Assembly (NCBI GenBank): GCA_903944085.1
Contig: CAJAQO010000045.1
Location: forward strand, 1-48,964
Origin: an uncultured Verrucomicrobia subdivision 3 bacterium
Lineage (GTDB): Bacteria; Verrucomicrobiota; Verrucomicrobiia; Limisphaerales; UBA11358
Direction: 5' to 3'
Length of the DNA: 48,964 nucleotides
Numbering within the stretch: the stretch's first letter is position 1; each line of letters begins with the position of its first letter. The notes below the pieces were generated by a model that worked only from the letters and a program-made list of their open reading frames with translations, searched no databases and was not told the DNA's origin. Made by a program: the position numbers and the translations under genes. This document shows positions 7,732 to 17,650 of this stretch, one piece after another.

Positions 7732-10473
7732 TCAACGGCCAGCCATGTTTTTCGTTGGAGTTGTAAAATTGTATTCACCGGACGTTACCTCAAAGATGGC
7801 GCAATTCACCGCCTGCGAAAAGGCGGTTACTCCGTCCGCCTTGCTTGCGGCGCGGCTGCCTTCACGGACCTGCTCCAAAATGGAGTTCGGCACGCAAATG
7901 GTTGCGGTGGTGTTCGCCGGGATCACCACATGCAGTATGAACTTGTCCGGTTTGAGTTTCCAATCACTCACAATTTTGCCGTGGACTGAATCATATTCCG
8001 CCCGCGCAAAGGTCAGGTCTCCGACCGGTTGCGGACGGATGATAAAATGTTTGAAGCCGGGAACATTCGGATCGGCATTAATGCCCGCCAGCGCCTGGTA
8101 AAACCAGGCACTGATGTCGCCGAACATGATATGATTGCGGGATGAGTTGCCATTCCACTCTTCCCACAACGTGGTGGCGCCTTGCTCGATCCACCAGCCC
8201 CAGCTCGGCAAATCTTTCTGCGCCGCCATCCGATAAGCCACGTCCGCGCGTCCCTGGTCGGTGAGCGCATGAAGAATGTATTTGGCCCCGAGAATTCCTG
8301 TGTCAATATGGCCATTTTCCTTTTCCACACTGGCAACCAAGTTTTGCAGCACGCGGTTTTGATTCGTTGGCGCAACCATTCCTTGATACAAAGCGCAACT
8401 TAGCGAAGTCTGGCTCCCATTGCCATAAGTTCCAAAGTCGGCGTTGAAAAACTTCTCGTTGAAAGACTTTTTAATTTGTTCCGCGCGCTCGGAATAGTGA
8501 GCGGCGTCCCCGGACTGGCCCAGCAACTTAGCCGCGAGGGCCACGATCAAAGTATCACGATAGTAATATGCCGTGTCGGTAATATCTGCCGGAGTCTTCG
8601 TCTTGAAAGGTGCCCAGTCGTTCAAGCCGATGGCCACAATGTCGTTGGTTGCGCGCGAGGCGAGATAATCAACGTAACGCTTCAGGCCATCGTAATGGTC
8701 AGCTAATGGTTTTGTGTCGCCGTAATATTGATAAAGATAGAACGGAATCAACGCAAACGCGCTGTCCCAAGCCGGCCCATTGCCCCAGGCATAACCCCAG
8801 CCGCTGGTTGGCACGATGCCCGGCAACTGGCCGCCCGGCTGTTGTTCATCGCCGAGATCGTTGATCCATTTTGAATAAACAGCCGCCGGCATAAAATTAT
8901 AGATGCCTTGCTCGGCGGCAAGGTGGGCGTCACCGGTCCAGCCATTTTTCTCGCGATGTGGACAGTCGGTGGGAATGCCTTGCAGGTTGCTTAGATAAGA
9001 CCAGCCGGCGGCGGTCCAGATTTTATTCAGGAGCGGATTGGAGCACTCAAACTTGCCTGCGACCGGAATGTCCGAATGGGTAAACACGCCGCTCACGGAA
9101 TCAAGTGTGGGTTTGCCGGGAAAGCCCGTGACTTCGACATATTGAAAACCATGATAAGTAAAGCGCGAATGCCACGTTTCGGTGCCGTGTCCGTTCAAAG
9201 TATAATTATCGGTCTGGAATTGTTGATCTTTGCCCACGCGTTTCACATGCACTTCGATGTCGCCTGTGTCGAGGCTGCCGTCAGGCAACAGCCGCTCGCC
9301 GTGCCGCAATGTGACCTTCGTCCCGCGTGGTCCTTTTACTTTCAAGCTGGTGTAACCGGAGAAATTCTGGCCCAGGTCAAAGACAAAAACGCCAGGCTTG
9401 GATTCGGTCAATTTCACGGGCTTGATGATTTGCGTCGCTTTAATCGGCGGCATCATTTGCGCGACGAGCTTGCCTTTCGGCGCGTCAATCAATTGCGCCG
9501 GTTGCCAACGGGCATCATCGAAGCCAGGTTTGTCCCAGCCGGGTATTTCCAGTTGCGCGTCATAATTTTCACCGCCATAAATGCTCTCGAACACAATCGG
9601 TCCGGTGGCTGTTCGCCAGGCGTTATCGCTGCCAATGATCAGGATGCGTCCGTCGGTGTATTCCACCACGAGCGAAAGTAACAGCTTGGGCGCTTCCCGC
9701 CAGGGCGCTTCGTGAAAGTTCCAGACCGCCTTGGTTTGCACATTGAACCAGCCATTGCCAAGGATCACGCCCACGGCATTCGTGCCGCGCTTGAGCAGGG
9801 AAGTCACGTCATGAGTAACGTATAAGACGCGGCGGTCATAACGGGTGTAGCCTGGGTCCAGCAAATGATCGCCGACGGTGTGGCCATTGATGTGCAATTC
9901 ATAGTAGCCAAGTCCGCAGAGATAGACGCGCGCGCGTTTTACTTTCCCGTCCAACCTCCATTCCCGGCGCAGCAGCGGTGCCGGCTGTTCGTCTCTGTTC
10001 GTCGTGCGGGCGATCCATTTTGCCTGCCAGTCATCGGCGTTCAGCAAGCCCATTTCCCATCGGGCAACCTTGCTCCACGGCGACGCCTGGTTATCCTTGT
10101 CCCAACTCCTGACTTTCCAATAGCAGGCTTGCCGGGACATCAGCGGTTTGCCGGTGTAAACAATAAAGGTTGTTTGATCGGAAAGCACCTTGCCGGGATT
10201 CCACAAATCTCCGTGATCCTTTGCCAATTCATCAGCGCTGCTGGCCACGAGAATTTGATAGGCAGTCTGTTTTTGCCCCCGCTCATTTGAATCCAGAATC
10301 CAGCTCAACCTCGGTTGCCGGGCATCTATGCCCAGCGGGTTTTCCAGATATTCACAGCGCAACTGTTCAACCCGCACTCCGCCGAAGGCGCTCAAAATAA
10401 ATGCAAGTGGAAGCATGGCAATTGTCCAGGCGGCCAAAAAATTGCCGGGACGGTAAAGCAAGTTAGTTTTCAT
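7732..10473 (-). CDS. GH78 alpha-L-rhamnosidase (canonical)
   Basis: A 913-residue secreted enzyme that removes terminal alpha-L-rhamnose from glycans or plant glycosides. A hydrophobic signal segment occupies roughly residues 11-32. The usual GH78 order follows: N-terminal Ig-like and jelly-roll domains, the (alpha/alpha)6 catalytic barrel, and a C-terminal beta-sandwich (GDLTFARAEYDSVHGKIVSDW). The catalytic block TDCPHREKNGWTGD is intact, with acidic residues Asp503, Glu508 and Asp515. It is convergent with the GH2 gene and divergent from the GH92 gene, so it has its own promoter somewhere in 10474-10807. Released rhamnose could enter through the rhamnulokinase at 22964. A second, aberrant GH78 lies at 34071. 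Confidence 0.93.
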   Translation of the reverse strand: MKTNLLYRPGNFLAAWTIAMLPLAFILSAFGGVRVEQLRCEYLENPLGIDARQPRLSWILDSNERGQKQTAYQILVASSADELAKDHGDLWNPGKVLSDQTTFIVYTGKPLMSRQACYWKVRSWDKDNQASPWSKVARWEMGLLNADDWQAKWIARTTNRDEQPAPLLRREWRLDGKVKRARVYLCGLGYYELHINGHTVGDHLLDPGYTRYDRRVLYVTHDVTSLLKRGTNAVGVILGNGWFNVQTKAVWNFHEAPWREAPKLLLSLVVEYTDGRILIIGSDNAWRTATGPIVFESIYGGENYDAQLEIPGWDKPGFDDARWQPAQLIDAPKGKLVAQMMPPIKATQIIKPVKLTESKPGVFVFDLGQNFSGYTSLKVKGPRGTKVTLRHGERLLPDGSLDTGDIEVHVKRVGKDQQFQTDNYTLNGHGTETWHSRFTYHGFQYVEVTGFPGKPTLDSVSGVFTHSDIPVAGKFECSNPLLNKIWTAAGWSYLSNLQGIPTDCPHREKNGWTGDAHLAAEQGIYNFMPAAVYSKWINDLGDEQQPGGQLPGIVPTSGWGYAWGNGPAWDSAFALIPFYLYQYYGDTKPLADHYDGLKRYVDYLASRATNDIVAIGLNDWAPFKTKTPADITDTAYYYRDTLIVALAAKLLGQSGDAAHYSERAEQIKKSFNEKFFNADFGTYGNGSQTSLSCALYQGMVAPTNQNRVLQNLVASVEKENGHIDTGILGAKYILHALTDQGRADVAYRMAAQKDLPSWGWWIEQGATTLWEEWNGNSSRNHIMFGDISAWFYQALAGINADPNVPGFKHFIIRPQPVGDLTFARAEYDSVHGKIVSDWKLKPDKFILHVVIPANTTATICVPNSILEQVREGSRAASKADGVTAFSQAVNCAIFEVTSGEYNFTTPTKNMAGR

Positions 10474-10807
10474 GGGCTGGTTTCATTCAATGACGAAACT
10501 TAAATTATATTCGCCAGACCGAATTGTAAACATAGCTGTTTGGTTTTTCATCTGCCGGAATGGATTTCCGGCCGACGTTCAATTCTTTGACCGCCCTCGG
10601 CAATCTTGAGCAAATTTCTCGCCGGTAAAAAGACAAATGCAGTTGAACTAACAATGATGCGCAAGGGTAAATGATTTTTTCCGGACGATTTAGTGAGAGA
10701 TGATTTGCGCCGCCAGCTAAATTATTTACCTTTTCCGCAGAAACCTCAAGGTCTGCTCGTGGATGAGCGCATTCCGCTGGCGGGATAAATCCGGCGATTG
10801 GACAAAT
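10474..10807. other. divergent spacer between GH78 and GH92 genes
   Basis: It must hold promoters for both flanking genes, but I find no box pair good enough to name. The in-frame ATG at 10763 lies within it; I treat 10763-10807 as untranslated because the signal peptide starts at 10808. No RNA gene or strong hairpin is visible. Confidence 0.4.
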
Positions 10808-13015
10808 ATGAGAAATCTTGGAATTAGTCTCTTGGTTTGCGGCGCGTGGCTGACCGTCGCGCAGGCGCAAGTGGAGTATGTTGATCCCACCATCGGCGGG
10901 GTTGGTTACTTGTTGCAACCCACCCGTCCGACGGTCTCGTTGCCCAACAGTATGTTGCGGTTCTATCCGGTCCGACGGGATGCACTGGATGATCAGATCC
11001 ATTCGTTTCCGCTGACAATTATCTCGCACCGACTGGGCGAATTATTCTGGCTGATGCCCGGCGATGGCACGCCGGATGCGGAAGCGTGGCATCGGCCCAT
11101 TGCTTACGATTTGGAGAAAACCACCCCCTATTATTACTCGACGCGGTTGGACGGCTCACTGATTCAAATTGAATTCACCCCGACCGCCCGCTGCGGCAAT
11201 TTCCGGTTCACATTTCCATCCGGCAAGCCGGAAATTCTGCTGGCCAATCGCCAGAGCGGCAGGTTGGAGACCCAGGGAACGAACGCGGTGGCTGGCAGTG
11301 AAGAATTTCAAGGCATGAAGGCCTTCGTTTATGGCGAATTCAGTGCGCCGGTGAGCATTTCCAGCGAGCGTTTGGACGATAAATCGCGTCTCACCATTCG
11401 CGCCGGCGAACCCGGCAAGGTGCTCGAGTTTCGTTATGGCATTTCCTACATCAGCATTGACCAAGCCCACAGAAATTTACGACGCGAAATCCCAGCCTGG
11501 AACTTCGAGGCTGTCAAACATCTGGCGCGCGATGCCTGGAACCGGGAGCTTGGACAAATCAAAGTGGAAGGCGGCACACCGGCGCAACGCCGCGTCTTCT
11601 ATACCGCGCTGTATCATTGCTCGGAGCGGATGGTCAACATCTCCGAGGACGGCCAATATTACAGCGGCTTTGACCATCAGGTGCATCAAGATGCGCGTCC
11701 GTTTTTTGTGGATAACTGGCTGTGGGATACTTATCGGGCGATGGAGCCGTTGCACATGCTGCTGAACCCCGAACAAGAAGCGGATAAGATTCAATCCTAC
11801 GTCCGCATGTATGAGCAGTCAGGCTGGATGCCTTCCTTTGCCATGGTTTGGGGTGATTGGCACGCGATGACCGGCAACCACTCGGCAGCCTGGATGGCCG
11901 ATGCCTGGTTCAAAGGCATTCGTAACTTCGATCTCAAAACCGGCTACGAAGGCGTGCGCAAGAACGCACTCGAAGCCACGATGCTCCCCTGGCGCAAAGC
12001 ACCCAAATGTCCGCTGGACGACTTTTATGCCGAGCACGGCTACTACCCGGCGTTGCCTCCCGGGGAAAAGGAAACGATCACGCTCGTAGATACCAACTGG
12101 GAAAGACGTCAGGCCGTCGCGCTTACTTTGGACCAGAGCTATGACGACTGTTGCACGGCCCAACTAGCGCGCGAACTTGGCAAGAGCGCTGACTATGATT
12201 TCTTTTTGAAACGTTCGTTGAACTACAAGAATGTTTATCGTGCCGACAAAGGTTTCATGTGGCCGAAGGATGCCCAGGATCATTGGATCGAACCATTTGA
12301 CCCCAAATTTTCCGGCGGCCCGGGTGCGCGCGATTACTTTACCGAAAATAATGCTTATACCTATACTTGGGATGCGCCGCATGACTACAACGGACTATTC
12401 GAGTTGATGGGTGGGAGACGCGCCGCCGAAGCCAAGCTGGACCAACTCTTCCGCGAAGACATCGGCCGGCCGCGGTATGAATTTTATTCGGTGTTCATGG
12501 ACTCGACCGGCATGGTCGGCCAGTTTTCGATGGGCAATGAACCAAGCATGGCCATACCTTATATTTACAATCATCTCGGAGCGCCGTGGAAAACACAGAA
12601 ACGGGTGCGCCAACTGATTGAAGACTGGTTCACCGATTCGCTCATGGGCATCCCCGGAGACGAAGACGGCGGCGGACTGTCTGCGTTCGTCGTTTTCTCC
12701 ATGCTGGGCTTTTATCCCGTGGTGCCGGGCATTCCGCAATATGAACTCTGCAGCCCCGTGTTCGATCGCATTTCCATCAATTTGCACAACGGCAAAAAGT
12801 TTGAACTCATTTGCCGCAACAATTCCCGGGACAGCAAATATATTCAAAGCATCCGGCTGAATGGTAAAATTCTGAATCGGGTTTGGTTCCGCCATGCCGA
12901 CATCGTCAATGGCGGGACTTTGGAGCTGAAGATGGGCAATACCCCAAACGAAACATTAGGTGCCGATCCGGCTAAGTTCCCGCCTTCCGCCATTTCGTAT
13001 CAGCCAAACAATTAA
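10808..13015 (+). CDS. GH92-type alpha-mannosidase-like glycosidase
   Basis: A 735-residue secreted protein. Start 10808 puts a clean signal peptide (MRNLGISLLVCGAWLTVAQA) first; an in-frame ATG at 10763 would bury it behind 15 polar residues. C-terminal GH92 motifs are clear: YTENNAYTYTWDAPHDYNG with the putative acid Glu, and PGDEDGGGLSAFVVFSMLGF (about residues 616-635) with the acidic pair used for calcium binding and base catalysis. The N-terminal module is unusual: the family opening VNPFIGTGG..PGA is here YVDPTIGGVGYLLQPTRP. GH92 enzymes are calcium-dependent exo-alpha-mannosidases. The divergent N-terminus makes the sugar specificity uncertain. Confidence 0.8.
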   Translation: MRNLGISLLVCGAWLTVAQAQVEYVDPTIGGVGYLLQPTRPTVSLPNSMLRFYPVRRDALDDQIHSFPLTIISHRLGELFWLMPGDGTPDAEAWHRPIAYDLEKTTPYYYSTRLDGSLIQIEFTPTARCGNFRFTFPSGKPEILLANRQSGRLETQGTNAVAGSEEFQGMKAFVYGEFSAPVSISSERLDDKSRLTIRAGEPGKVLEFRYGISYISIDQAHRNLRREIPAWNFEAVKHLARDAWNRELGQIKVEGGTPAQRRVFYTALYHCSERMVNISEDGQYYSGFDHQVHQDARPFFVDNWLWDTYRAMEPLHMLLNPEQEADKIQSYVRMYEQSGWMPSFAMVWGDWHAMTGNHSAAWMADAWFKGIRNFDLKTGYEGVRKNALEATMLPWRKAPKCPLDDFYAEHGYYPALPPGEKETITLVDTNWERRQAVALTLDQSYDDCCTAQLARELGKSADYDFFLKRSLNYKNVYRADKGFMWPKDAQDHWIEPFDPKFSGGPGARDYFTENNAYTYTWDAPHDYNGLFELMGGRRAAEAKLDQLFREDIGRPRYEFYSVFMDSTGMVGQFSMGNEPSMAIPYIYNHLGAPWKTQKRVRQLIEDWFTDSLMGIPGDEDGGGLSAFVVFSMLGFYPVVPGIPQYELCSPVFDRISINLHNGKKFELICRNNSRDSKYIQSIRLNGKILNRVWFRHADIVNGGTLELKMGNTPNETLGADPAKFPPSAISYQPNN

Positions 13016-13419
13016 ATTCAGACAGCTTACGCGGATGACTCCATGAAACGAAGCTGCCTGAATCTGCACGCCCGTTTTGAACAAGCTGTTTGCGGGCTTG
13101 CGATGGATGCTGTCGTCAAAACCGCGCTGGGAAAATTTCGGATTGTAAATTGGGTGCATCCCAGGAGTTTGGCCCGGTCAAGTTTGTGTCATCTTATGAA
13201 GGGCAATGGATTTATTGCCAAGCCGGGGCCGGTTATTTTGTTGACAGCCCGATTTGGCGATATATTTTCCTTTAGAAATAAATATGCTCTGAGGCTTTAT
13301 CACTGAAAAGTATCTTGCCTGCATGAATTCTTATTTTGGATCTGATCGAACTTCCGCCGATTCATGATCCGCAAAAATTTGTTTCAGCTAACACTAACAA
13401 AACAACGAAAAAACAAGTT
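13016..13419. other. spacer upstream of the sulfonate operon
   Basis: No supported gene. It carries the candidate operon promoter at 13241-13268 and an A-rich leader before the ATG at 13420. No strong hairpin or ribosome site stands out. Confidence 0.5.
13241..13268 (+). promoter_or_regulatory. candidate promoter of the nine-gene operon
   Basis: A perfect -35 TTGACA (13241-13246) is followed after 16 bases by TATTTT (13263-13268); TATATT at 13261 is the alternative at 14 bases. The surroundings are AT-rich compared with the coding DNA. Transcription from here gives a leader of about 145 bases to the first gene. Confidence 0.45.
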
Positions 13420-13698
13420 ATGATCGAATTCTTAATGCACGTCGAGCAGGACACCGTTGGTGTCGCTGTCGTGGACATCAAAGCTGGCACGCACGCCAGC
13501 GGCCGGACTTTGCACGGCGACGCCAAGCCGAAGGTCAAGGCGCTCATGGATATTCCGCTCGGCCACAAAATTGCCATGCGGGATTTCAAGCCCGGCGACA
13601 CCGTCATCAAATACGGCGAGGACATCGGCAAGGTCGTCGCGCCCATCAAAAAGGGCGAGCACGTCCACGTTCACAACGTCAAAACCAAGCGCTGGTAA
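13420..13698 (+). CDS. suyA: SuyA-like (2R)-sulfolactate sulfo-lyase small subunit (SAF domain)
   Basis: A 92-residue stand-alone SAF-domain protein, the N-terminal module of the UxaA/GarD dehydratase family. Start 13420 is chosen because the upstream part of the frame has no family sequence. The core [17 protein letters not shown] and the ending [14 protein letters not shown] are family signatures; from memory the KTKRW ending is that of SuyA rather than of altronate dehydratase, where SAF is normally fused to the large domain. With SuyB it would cleave (R)-3-sulfolactate to pyruvate and sulfite in the cytoplasm. It is the first gene of the operon and lies 19 bases ahead of the large subunit. 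The alternative is a split hexonate/hexarate dehydratase. Confidence 0.7.
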   Translation: MIEFLMHVEQDTVGVAVVDIKAGTHASGRTLHGDAKPKVKALMDIPLGHKIAMRDFKPGDTVIKYGEDIGKVVAPIKKGEHVHVHNVKTKRW

Positions 13699-13717
13699 AA
13701 ATTCTCCAAAAGCTTTT

Positions 13718-14881
13718 ATGAAGATTCCCACCATCAAAGGTTATCGCCGCGAAAACGGGCGCGTCGGCATTCGCAATCACGTCATCATTTTGCCCGTGGA
13801 TGACATTTCCAACGCGGCCTGCGAAGCCGTGGCGAACAACATCAAAGGCACGCTCGCATTGCCGCACGCTTACGGCCGTTTACAATTTGGCGAGGATTTG
13901 GATTTGTTTTTCCGCACGATGATCGGCACGGGCGCGAATCCAAATGTTGCGGCAGTGGTTGTCATCGGCATTGAACCGGGCTGGACGCAGCGCATCGTGG
14001 ACGGCATCGCCAAAACTGGAAAACCGGTTGCAGGATTTTCCATCGAACGTTTCGGCGACATCACGACGATTGCCAACGCGTCGCGCAAAGCGCTCGAATA
14101 TGTTCAGTGGGCGAGCGAACTGGAACGCACGACCTGCAAATTTAGCGAGCTTTACATTTCCGTGAAGTGCGGCGAGTCCGACACGACCACCGGACTTTCA
14201 TCCTGTCCGACCGTCGGCAACGTGATTGACAAATCCATCGCGATGGGCGGCACCGCTTCGTTTGGCGAAACCTCCGAACTGACCGGCGGCGAACACATCG
14301 TGCGCGCCAAGGCAGCGAATGAAAAAGTCGCCCAGCAGTTTGACGCGATCTTCAAGGATTATCAGGACATGATCATGAAGGAAAAGACGGACGACTTGTC
14401 CGAGTCGCAACCGACGAAAGGCAACATTCGCGGCGGCTTGACGACGATTGAAGAAAAAGCGCTGGGCAACATCGAAAAGCTCGGCAAGAAAACCAAGTTC
14501 GTCGGCTGTCTCAAGCCTGCCGAAGCGCCGAGTAAAAAAGGTTTTTGGTTCATGGACACTTCGTCCGCCGCGGCAGAAGCGGTGACGTTGTGGGCCGCGT
14601 CCGGCGCGGTCGTGCATTTGTTTCCGACGGGCCAGGGCAACATTATCGGCAATCCAATTGAACCGGTCATCAAAATTTCCGGCAATCCGCTCACCTGCTC
14701 GACGATGGGCGAACACATTGACCACAACGTTTCCGCGATTTTGCGCGGCGAAATGACCGTGGACGAAGCCGGCGACGAACTCATCGAAATGATTATCCGC
14801 ACGGCCAATGGCCGCCTCACCGCCGCCGAAGCGCTCGGACATCGCGAGTTCGTGCTGACGAAATTGTATCGCAGCGCATAG
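13718..14881 (+). CDS. suyB: SuyB-like (2R)-sulfolactate sulfo-lyase large subunit
   Basis: A 387-residue UxaA-family catalytic subunit. It starts at ATG 13718 ([20 protein letters not shown]), where family homology begins. Conserved blocks are [39 protein letters not shown] near residue 150, and [19 protein letters not shown] then [12 protein letters not shown] near residues 285-315. Altronate and galactarate dehydratases usually have a MDTPG block and a TTGRGS-like loop there and are about 100 residues longer with SAF fused. Length, separate subunits and these blocks point to SuyB, which eliminates sulfite from (R)-sulfolactate. The ComC/SlcC-type dehydrogenases next door support the call independently. 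Iron or manganese dependence is expected from the family. Confidence 0.72.
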   Translation: MKIPTIKGYRRENGRVGIRNHVIILPVDDISNAACEAVANNIKGTLALPHAYGRLQFGEDLDLFFRTMIGTGANPNVAAVVVIGIEPGWTQRIVDGIAKTGKPVAGFSIERFGDITTIANASRKALEYVQWASELERTTCKFSELYISVKCGESDTTTGLSSCPTVGNVIDKSIAMGGTASFGETSELTGGEHIVRAKAANEKVAQQFDAIFKDYQDMIMKEKTDDLSESQPTKGNIRGGLTTIEEKALGNIEKLGKKTKFVGCLKPAEAPSKKGFWFMDTSSAAAEAVTLWAASGAVVHLFPTGQGNIIGNPIEPVIKISGNPLTCSTMGEHIDHNVSAILRGEMTVDEAGDELIEMIIRTANGRLTAAEALGHREFVLTKLYRSA

Positions 14882-14897
14882 CAACCAACGGATAAAT

Positions 14898-14972
14898 GGA
14901 TTGATGGATGATTGGATTTTTGCGCGATCCAATCCATCAATCCAAAAATCCAGTAATCCAACAATCCAATTC
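14898..14972. repeat. tandem ATCC-unit hairpin between suyB and the comC-like gene
   Basis: Arm one (14898-14917) pairs with arm two (14927-14943) except for a 3-base bulge. Arm two runs on into an 8-base tandem series beginning ATCC (ATCCATCA, ATCCAAAA, ATCCAGTA, ATCCAACA, ATCCAATT) that ends at the ATG at 14973. It belongs to the hairpin class also seen at 20435, 24493 and 41340. Confidence 0.65.
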
Positions 14973-16022
14973 ATGTCAGATCGTTTCAATCCAGAGTTGG
15001 TGCGAAGTCTTGTCGCTTCCATCGCTGTCAAAGCCGGGGTGAGAAAGGCGGACGCAGCGATCCTCGCCGATGCGCTCGTGGATGCGGATGTTCACGGCAC
15101 GGCGACGCACGGCGTGTCGCGGCTGAACATTTACGTCCGCCGCATCCAAAAAGGGCTGATCAATCCGAAGGCAAAACTGGTGATCGAAAAACGTCGCGGC
15201 AGCACGCTCGCCATGGACGCCGGCAACGGCCTCGGCCAGGTGCAGGCAATTAAAACTTTGGAGAAGCTGATTCCGAAAGCGAAACGAAACGGCATAGCAG
15301 CGGCGACAATTCGCAATTCGCAGCATTTTGGTGCGCTGTCTTATTACTGCAACAAAGCGGCGGCGCAGGACATGATTTTATTTGCCACGTCAGGTTGTGA
15401 GCCGGCAATGTCGCCCGAAGGAGCGTGCCAGGCGTTTTTTGGAACGAATCCGCTGGCCGCATCATTTCCGACGGGCAAAGGTTTTCCGGTCAAAGTTGAT
15501 CTCGCCACTTCCGTCGTGGCGCGCGGCAACATCATCGCCGCGCAAAAACGCGGCCAGCCGATTCCGTCCGGCTGGGCGTTGACGGTGGACGGTGAGCCGA
15601 CGACTGACGCCGCCGCCGCGTTGGCCGGCACCGTGCTGACGATGGCGGGACACAAAGGCTACGCACTCGCTTTGATGGTCGAAGTTTTTTCCAGCGTGCT
15701 GTCGGGCGCGGCGGTTGGCCCGGCCATTGGTTCGATGTATAAAAACATGGATCGCAAACAGGACGTGGGCCATTTCTTTTGCCTGCTCGACATCGCGGCG
15801 TTCATGGATGTGGCCGAATTCAAATCGCGTTTGGACAAAGCCATTGACGACATCAAGTCCTGCCGCAAGCGTCCGGGCGTGACGGAAATTTTGATTCCCG
15901 GCGAACGTTCGCACCAGAAGGCGCAGCAAAATTTGGCGCAGGGCATTTCGCTGGATGAAGCAACGCGGAAAGAATTGAAAATATTGTGCGAGGAACTGAG
16001 TGTGCCGTTCACTTTGAATTAA
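14973..16022 (+). CDS. comC: ComC-like sulfolactate dehydrogenase (malate/L-lactate dehydrogenase Ldh2 family)
   Basis: A 349-residue NAD(P)-dependent 2-hydroxyacid dehydrogenase of the Ldh2/YlbC fold, distinct from Rossmann lactate dehydrogenases. ATG 14973 is preferred, since the upstream frame only translates the repeat. Family signatures are DADVHGTATHGVSRLNIYVR, with His46 and Arg50 in the active site, and RNSQHFGALSYYC near residue 115. The family includes malate, ureidoglycolate, 2,3-diketogulonate and (R)-sulfolactate dehydrogenases. Next to SuyAB and a D-2-hydroxyacid dehydrogenase, the best reading is ComC, reducing sulfopyruvate to (R)-sulfolactate, the SuyAB substrate. The family call is secure; the substrate is inferred from context. 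Confidence 0.68.
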   Translation: MSDRFNPELVRSLVASIAVKAGVRKADAAILADALVDADVHGTATHGVSRLNIYVRRIQKGLINPKAKLVIEKRRGSTLAMDAGNGLGQVQAIKTLEKLIPKAKRNGIAAATIRNSQHFGALSYYCNKAAAQDMILFATSGCEPAMSPEGACQAFFGTNPLAASFPTGKGFPVKVDLATSVVARGNIIAAQKRGQPIPSGWALTVDGEPTTDAAAALAGTVLTMAGHKGYALALMVEVFSSVLSGAAVGPAIGSMYKNMDRKQDVGHFFCLLDIAAFMDVAEFKSRLDKAIDDIKSCRKRPGVTEILIPGERSHQKAQQNLAQGISLDEATRKELKILCEELSVPFTLN

Positions 16023-16025
16023 TAA

Positions 16026-17000
16026 ATGCCTGCTGAAATTTTAATCACGGAAAATGTCGGCGCGCGGTGGATTGATGAACTGAATAAAAAATTCACCGTC
16101 GCACTGGAGCCGGAGTTGTGGAAATCGCCGGACAAAATCAAGGCGCTGCTGCCGGGTTGTCGCGCGTTGATCGTGCGCAACCAGACGCGGGTGAACGCGG
16201 ATTTGCTTTCCGCCGCCACAAAATTGGAAGTGATCGGCCGCGCTGGCGCCGGGCTGGACAACATTGAACTGCCGGCGGCAACGGCGAAAGGAATCGTCGT
16301 GGTCAGCACGCCGGATCAAAATTCCATTTCCGTCGCGGAGCTGGCGATTGGCATGATGCTCGGCCTGGCCCGGAAAATTCCAGCGGCAAACCAGCACGCG
16401 CATGGCGGCGGCTGGGAGCGGCAGCGCTTCGTGGGCACGGAACTTTACGGAAAAAATTTCGGCGTCGTCGGTTTGGGCCGCATCGGATTTTTGACCGCGT
16501 TGCGCGCGCGTGCGCTGGGCATGAACATTCTTGCGCACGACAATTACATCAGCCCCGACGCCGTCGCCGTGGCGGAAACGCGCGCGGAGATGCTCGGCCT
16601 CGATGAGCTGCTGGCGCAATCCGATTTTGTTTCCTGTCACATGCCGTTGACGCCGGAGACGAAACATTTTTTCAACTACGACCGTTTTTGCCGGATGAAG
16701 CCGTCGGCATTTTTTCTAAACCTCGCCCGCGGCGAAGTCGTGGACGAAAATGGTTTGATTCGCGCGTTGCAGGAAAAGAAAATTGCCGGTGCCGGTTTGG
16801 ACGTGCGCGAGCAGGAACCGCCCGCACCCAGCGCGCTCGCTGGAATGGACAATGTCATTTTAACGCCGCATATCGCCGCGTTTACGCGCGAGGCGCAGGA
16901 CCGCGTGATGGCGGCGGTTTGTCAGGACGTGACCGCCGTGCTCGAAGGCCGCGCGCCGAAAAACTTTGTCAATTTTCAAAAGCCAAAAATTAAATTATGA
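16026..17000 (+). CDS. slcC: SlcC-like sulfolactate dehydrogenase (D-2-hydroxyacid dehydrogenase family)
   Basis: A 324-residue D-isomer-specific 2-hydroxyacid dehydrogenase. The NAD-binding motif is VGLGRIG near residue 150, and the catalytic triad is Arg235 (NLARGE), Glu264 (REQEPP) and His282 (TPHIAAF), so an active enzyme is expected. The family includes phosphoglycerate, glyoxylate and (S)-sulfolactate dehydrogenases. It starts 3 bases after the comC-like gene and overlaps the next gene by ATGA, so translation is coupled. Beside ComC and SuyAB it probably oxidises (S)-sulfolactate to sulfopyruvate, the first half of inversion of the stereocentre. A 3-phosphoglycerate dehydrogenase role is less likely outside a serine locus. 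Confidence 0.68.
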   Translation: MPAEILITENVGARWIDELNKKFTVALEPELWKSPDKIKALLPGCRALIVRNQTRVNADLLSAATKLEVIGRAGAGLDNIELPAATAKGIVVVSTPDQNSISVAELAIGMMLGLARKIPAANQHAHGGGWERQRFVGTELYGKNFGVVGLGRIGFLTALRARALGMNILAHDNYISPDAVAVAETRAEMLGLDELLAQSDFVSCHMPLTPETKHFFNYDRFCRMKPSAFFLNLARGEVVDENGLIRALQEKKIAGAGLDVREQEPPAPSALAGMDNVILTPHIAAFTREAQDRVMAAVCQDVTAVLEGRAPKNFVNFQKPKIKL

Positions 17001-17650
17001 AATTATTTATTGATACCGCCGACGTGGCGCAGATTCGCGAGGCCTATTCCTGGGGCATTGTGGACGGCGTGACGACCAACCCGACGCACGTCATGAAATC
17101 CGGCCGCAAGCCGGACGAAGTTTATCGCGAAATTCTCGACATCGTGGATGGCCCGGTTTCGCTCGAAACCATCGCCACCGACGCGCCGTCCATCGTGAAG
17201 GAAGGTCGCACGCTTGCCAAGCTGCATAAAAATGTCGTCGTCAAAGTGCCGGTCATTCGTGAAGGTCTCAAAGCGGTGAAGGAGCTTTCCGCCGACGGTA
17301 TTAAGACAAATGTAACACTGAACTTTTCGCCGCTCCAGGCGTTGCTCGCGGCCAAATGCGGTGCGACTTATATCAGCCCGTTCGTCGGCCGGCTCGACGC
17401 CATCGGCCACATCGGCATGGATCTCGTCCGGCAGACACGCACGATTTACGACAACTACGGTTTTAAGACGCAGATTCTCACCGCCGCCGTGCGTCATCCC
17501 GGACACGTGTTGGAATCGGCGCTCGCCGGTGCTGACGCCTGCACGATGTTTTTCGACTTCATGAAAATGCTTTACGACCATCCGCTCACGGATAGCGGAC
17601 TCGATACTTTCCTGAAAGACTGGGCCAAGGTGACTGGTCAGGCGAAATGA
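16997..17650 (+). CDS. FSA/TalC-type transaldolase, candidate sulfofructose transaldolase
   Basis: A 217-residue short transaldolase of the fructose-6-phosphate aldolase (FSA/TalC) family. The N-terminal [20 protein letters not shown] and [10 protein letters not shown] blocks, Schiff-base Lys83 in [26 protein letters not shown] and [12 protein letters not shown] are all present. It differs from typical FSA after residue 185, where [19 protein letters not shown] replaces the usual TIPYKV start. The gene overlaps both neighbours by ATGA. In transaldolase-dependent sulfoglycolysis an enzyme of this group splits 6-deoxy-6-sulfofructose, giving sulfolactaldehyde and passing dihydroxyacetone to glyceraldehyde 3-phosphate. 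A standard TalB at 24600 already covers the pentose phosphate pathway, which supports a special role here. Confidence 0.72.
   Translation: MKLFIDTADVAQIREAYSWGIVDGVTTNPTHVMKSGRKPDEVYREILDIVDGPVSLETIATDAPSIVKEGRTLAKLHKNVVVKVPVIREGLKAVKELSADGIKTNVTLNFSPLQALLAAKCGATYISPFVGRLDAIGHIGMDLVRQTRTIYDNYGFKTQILTAAVRHPGHVLESALAGADACTMFFDFMKMLYDHPLTDSGLDTFLKDWAKVTGQAK

Noticed and set aside
13241-13268. A riboswitch in the leader of the nine-gene operon
   Set aside because: No conserved stems or known aptamer core could be drawn in 13275-13419.
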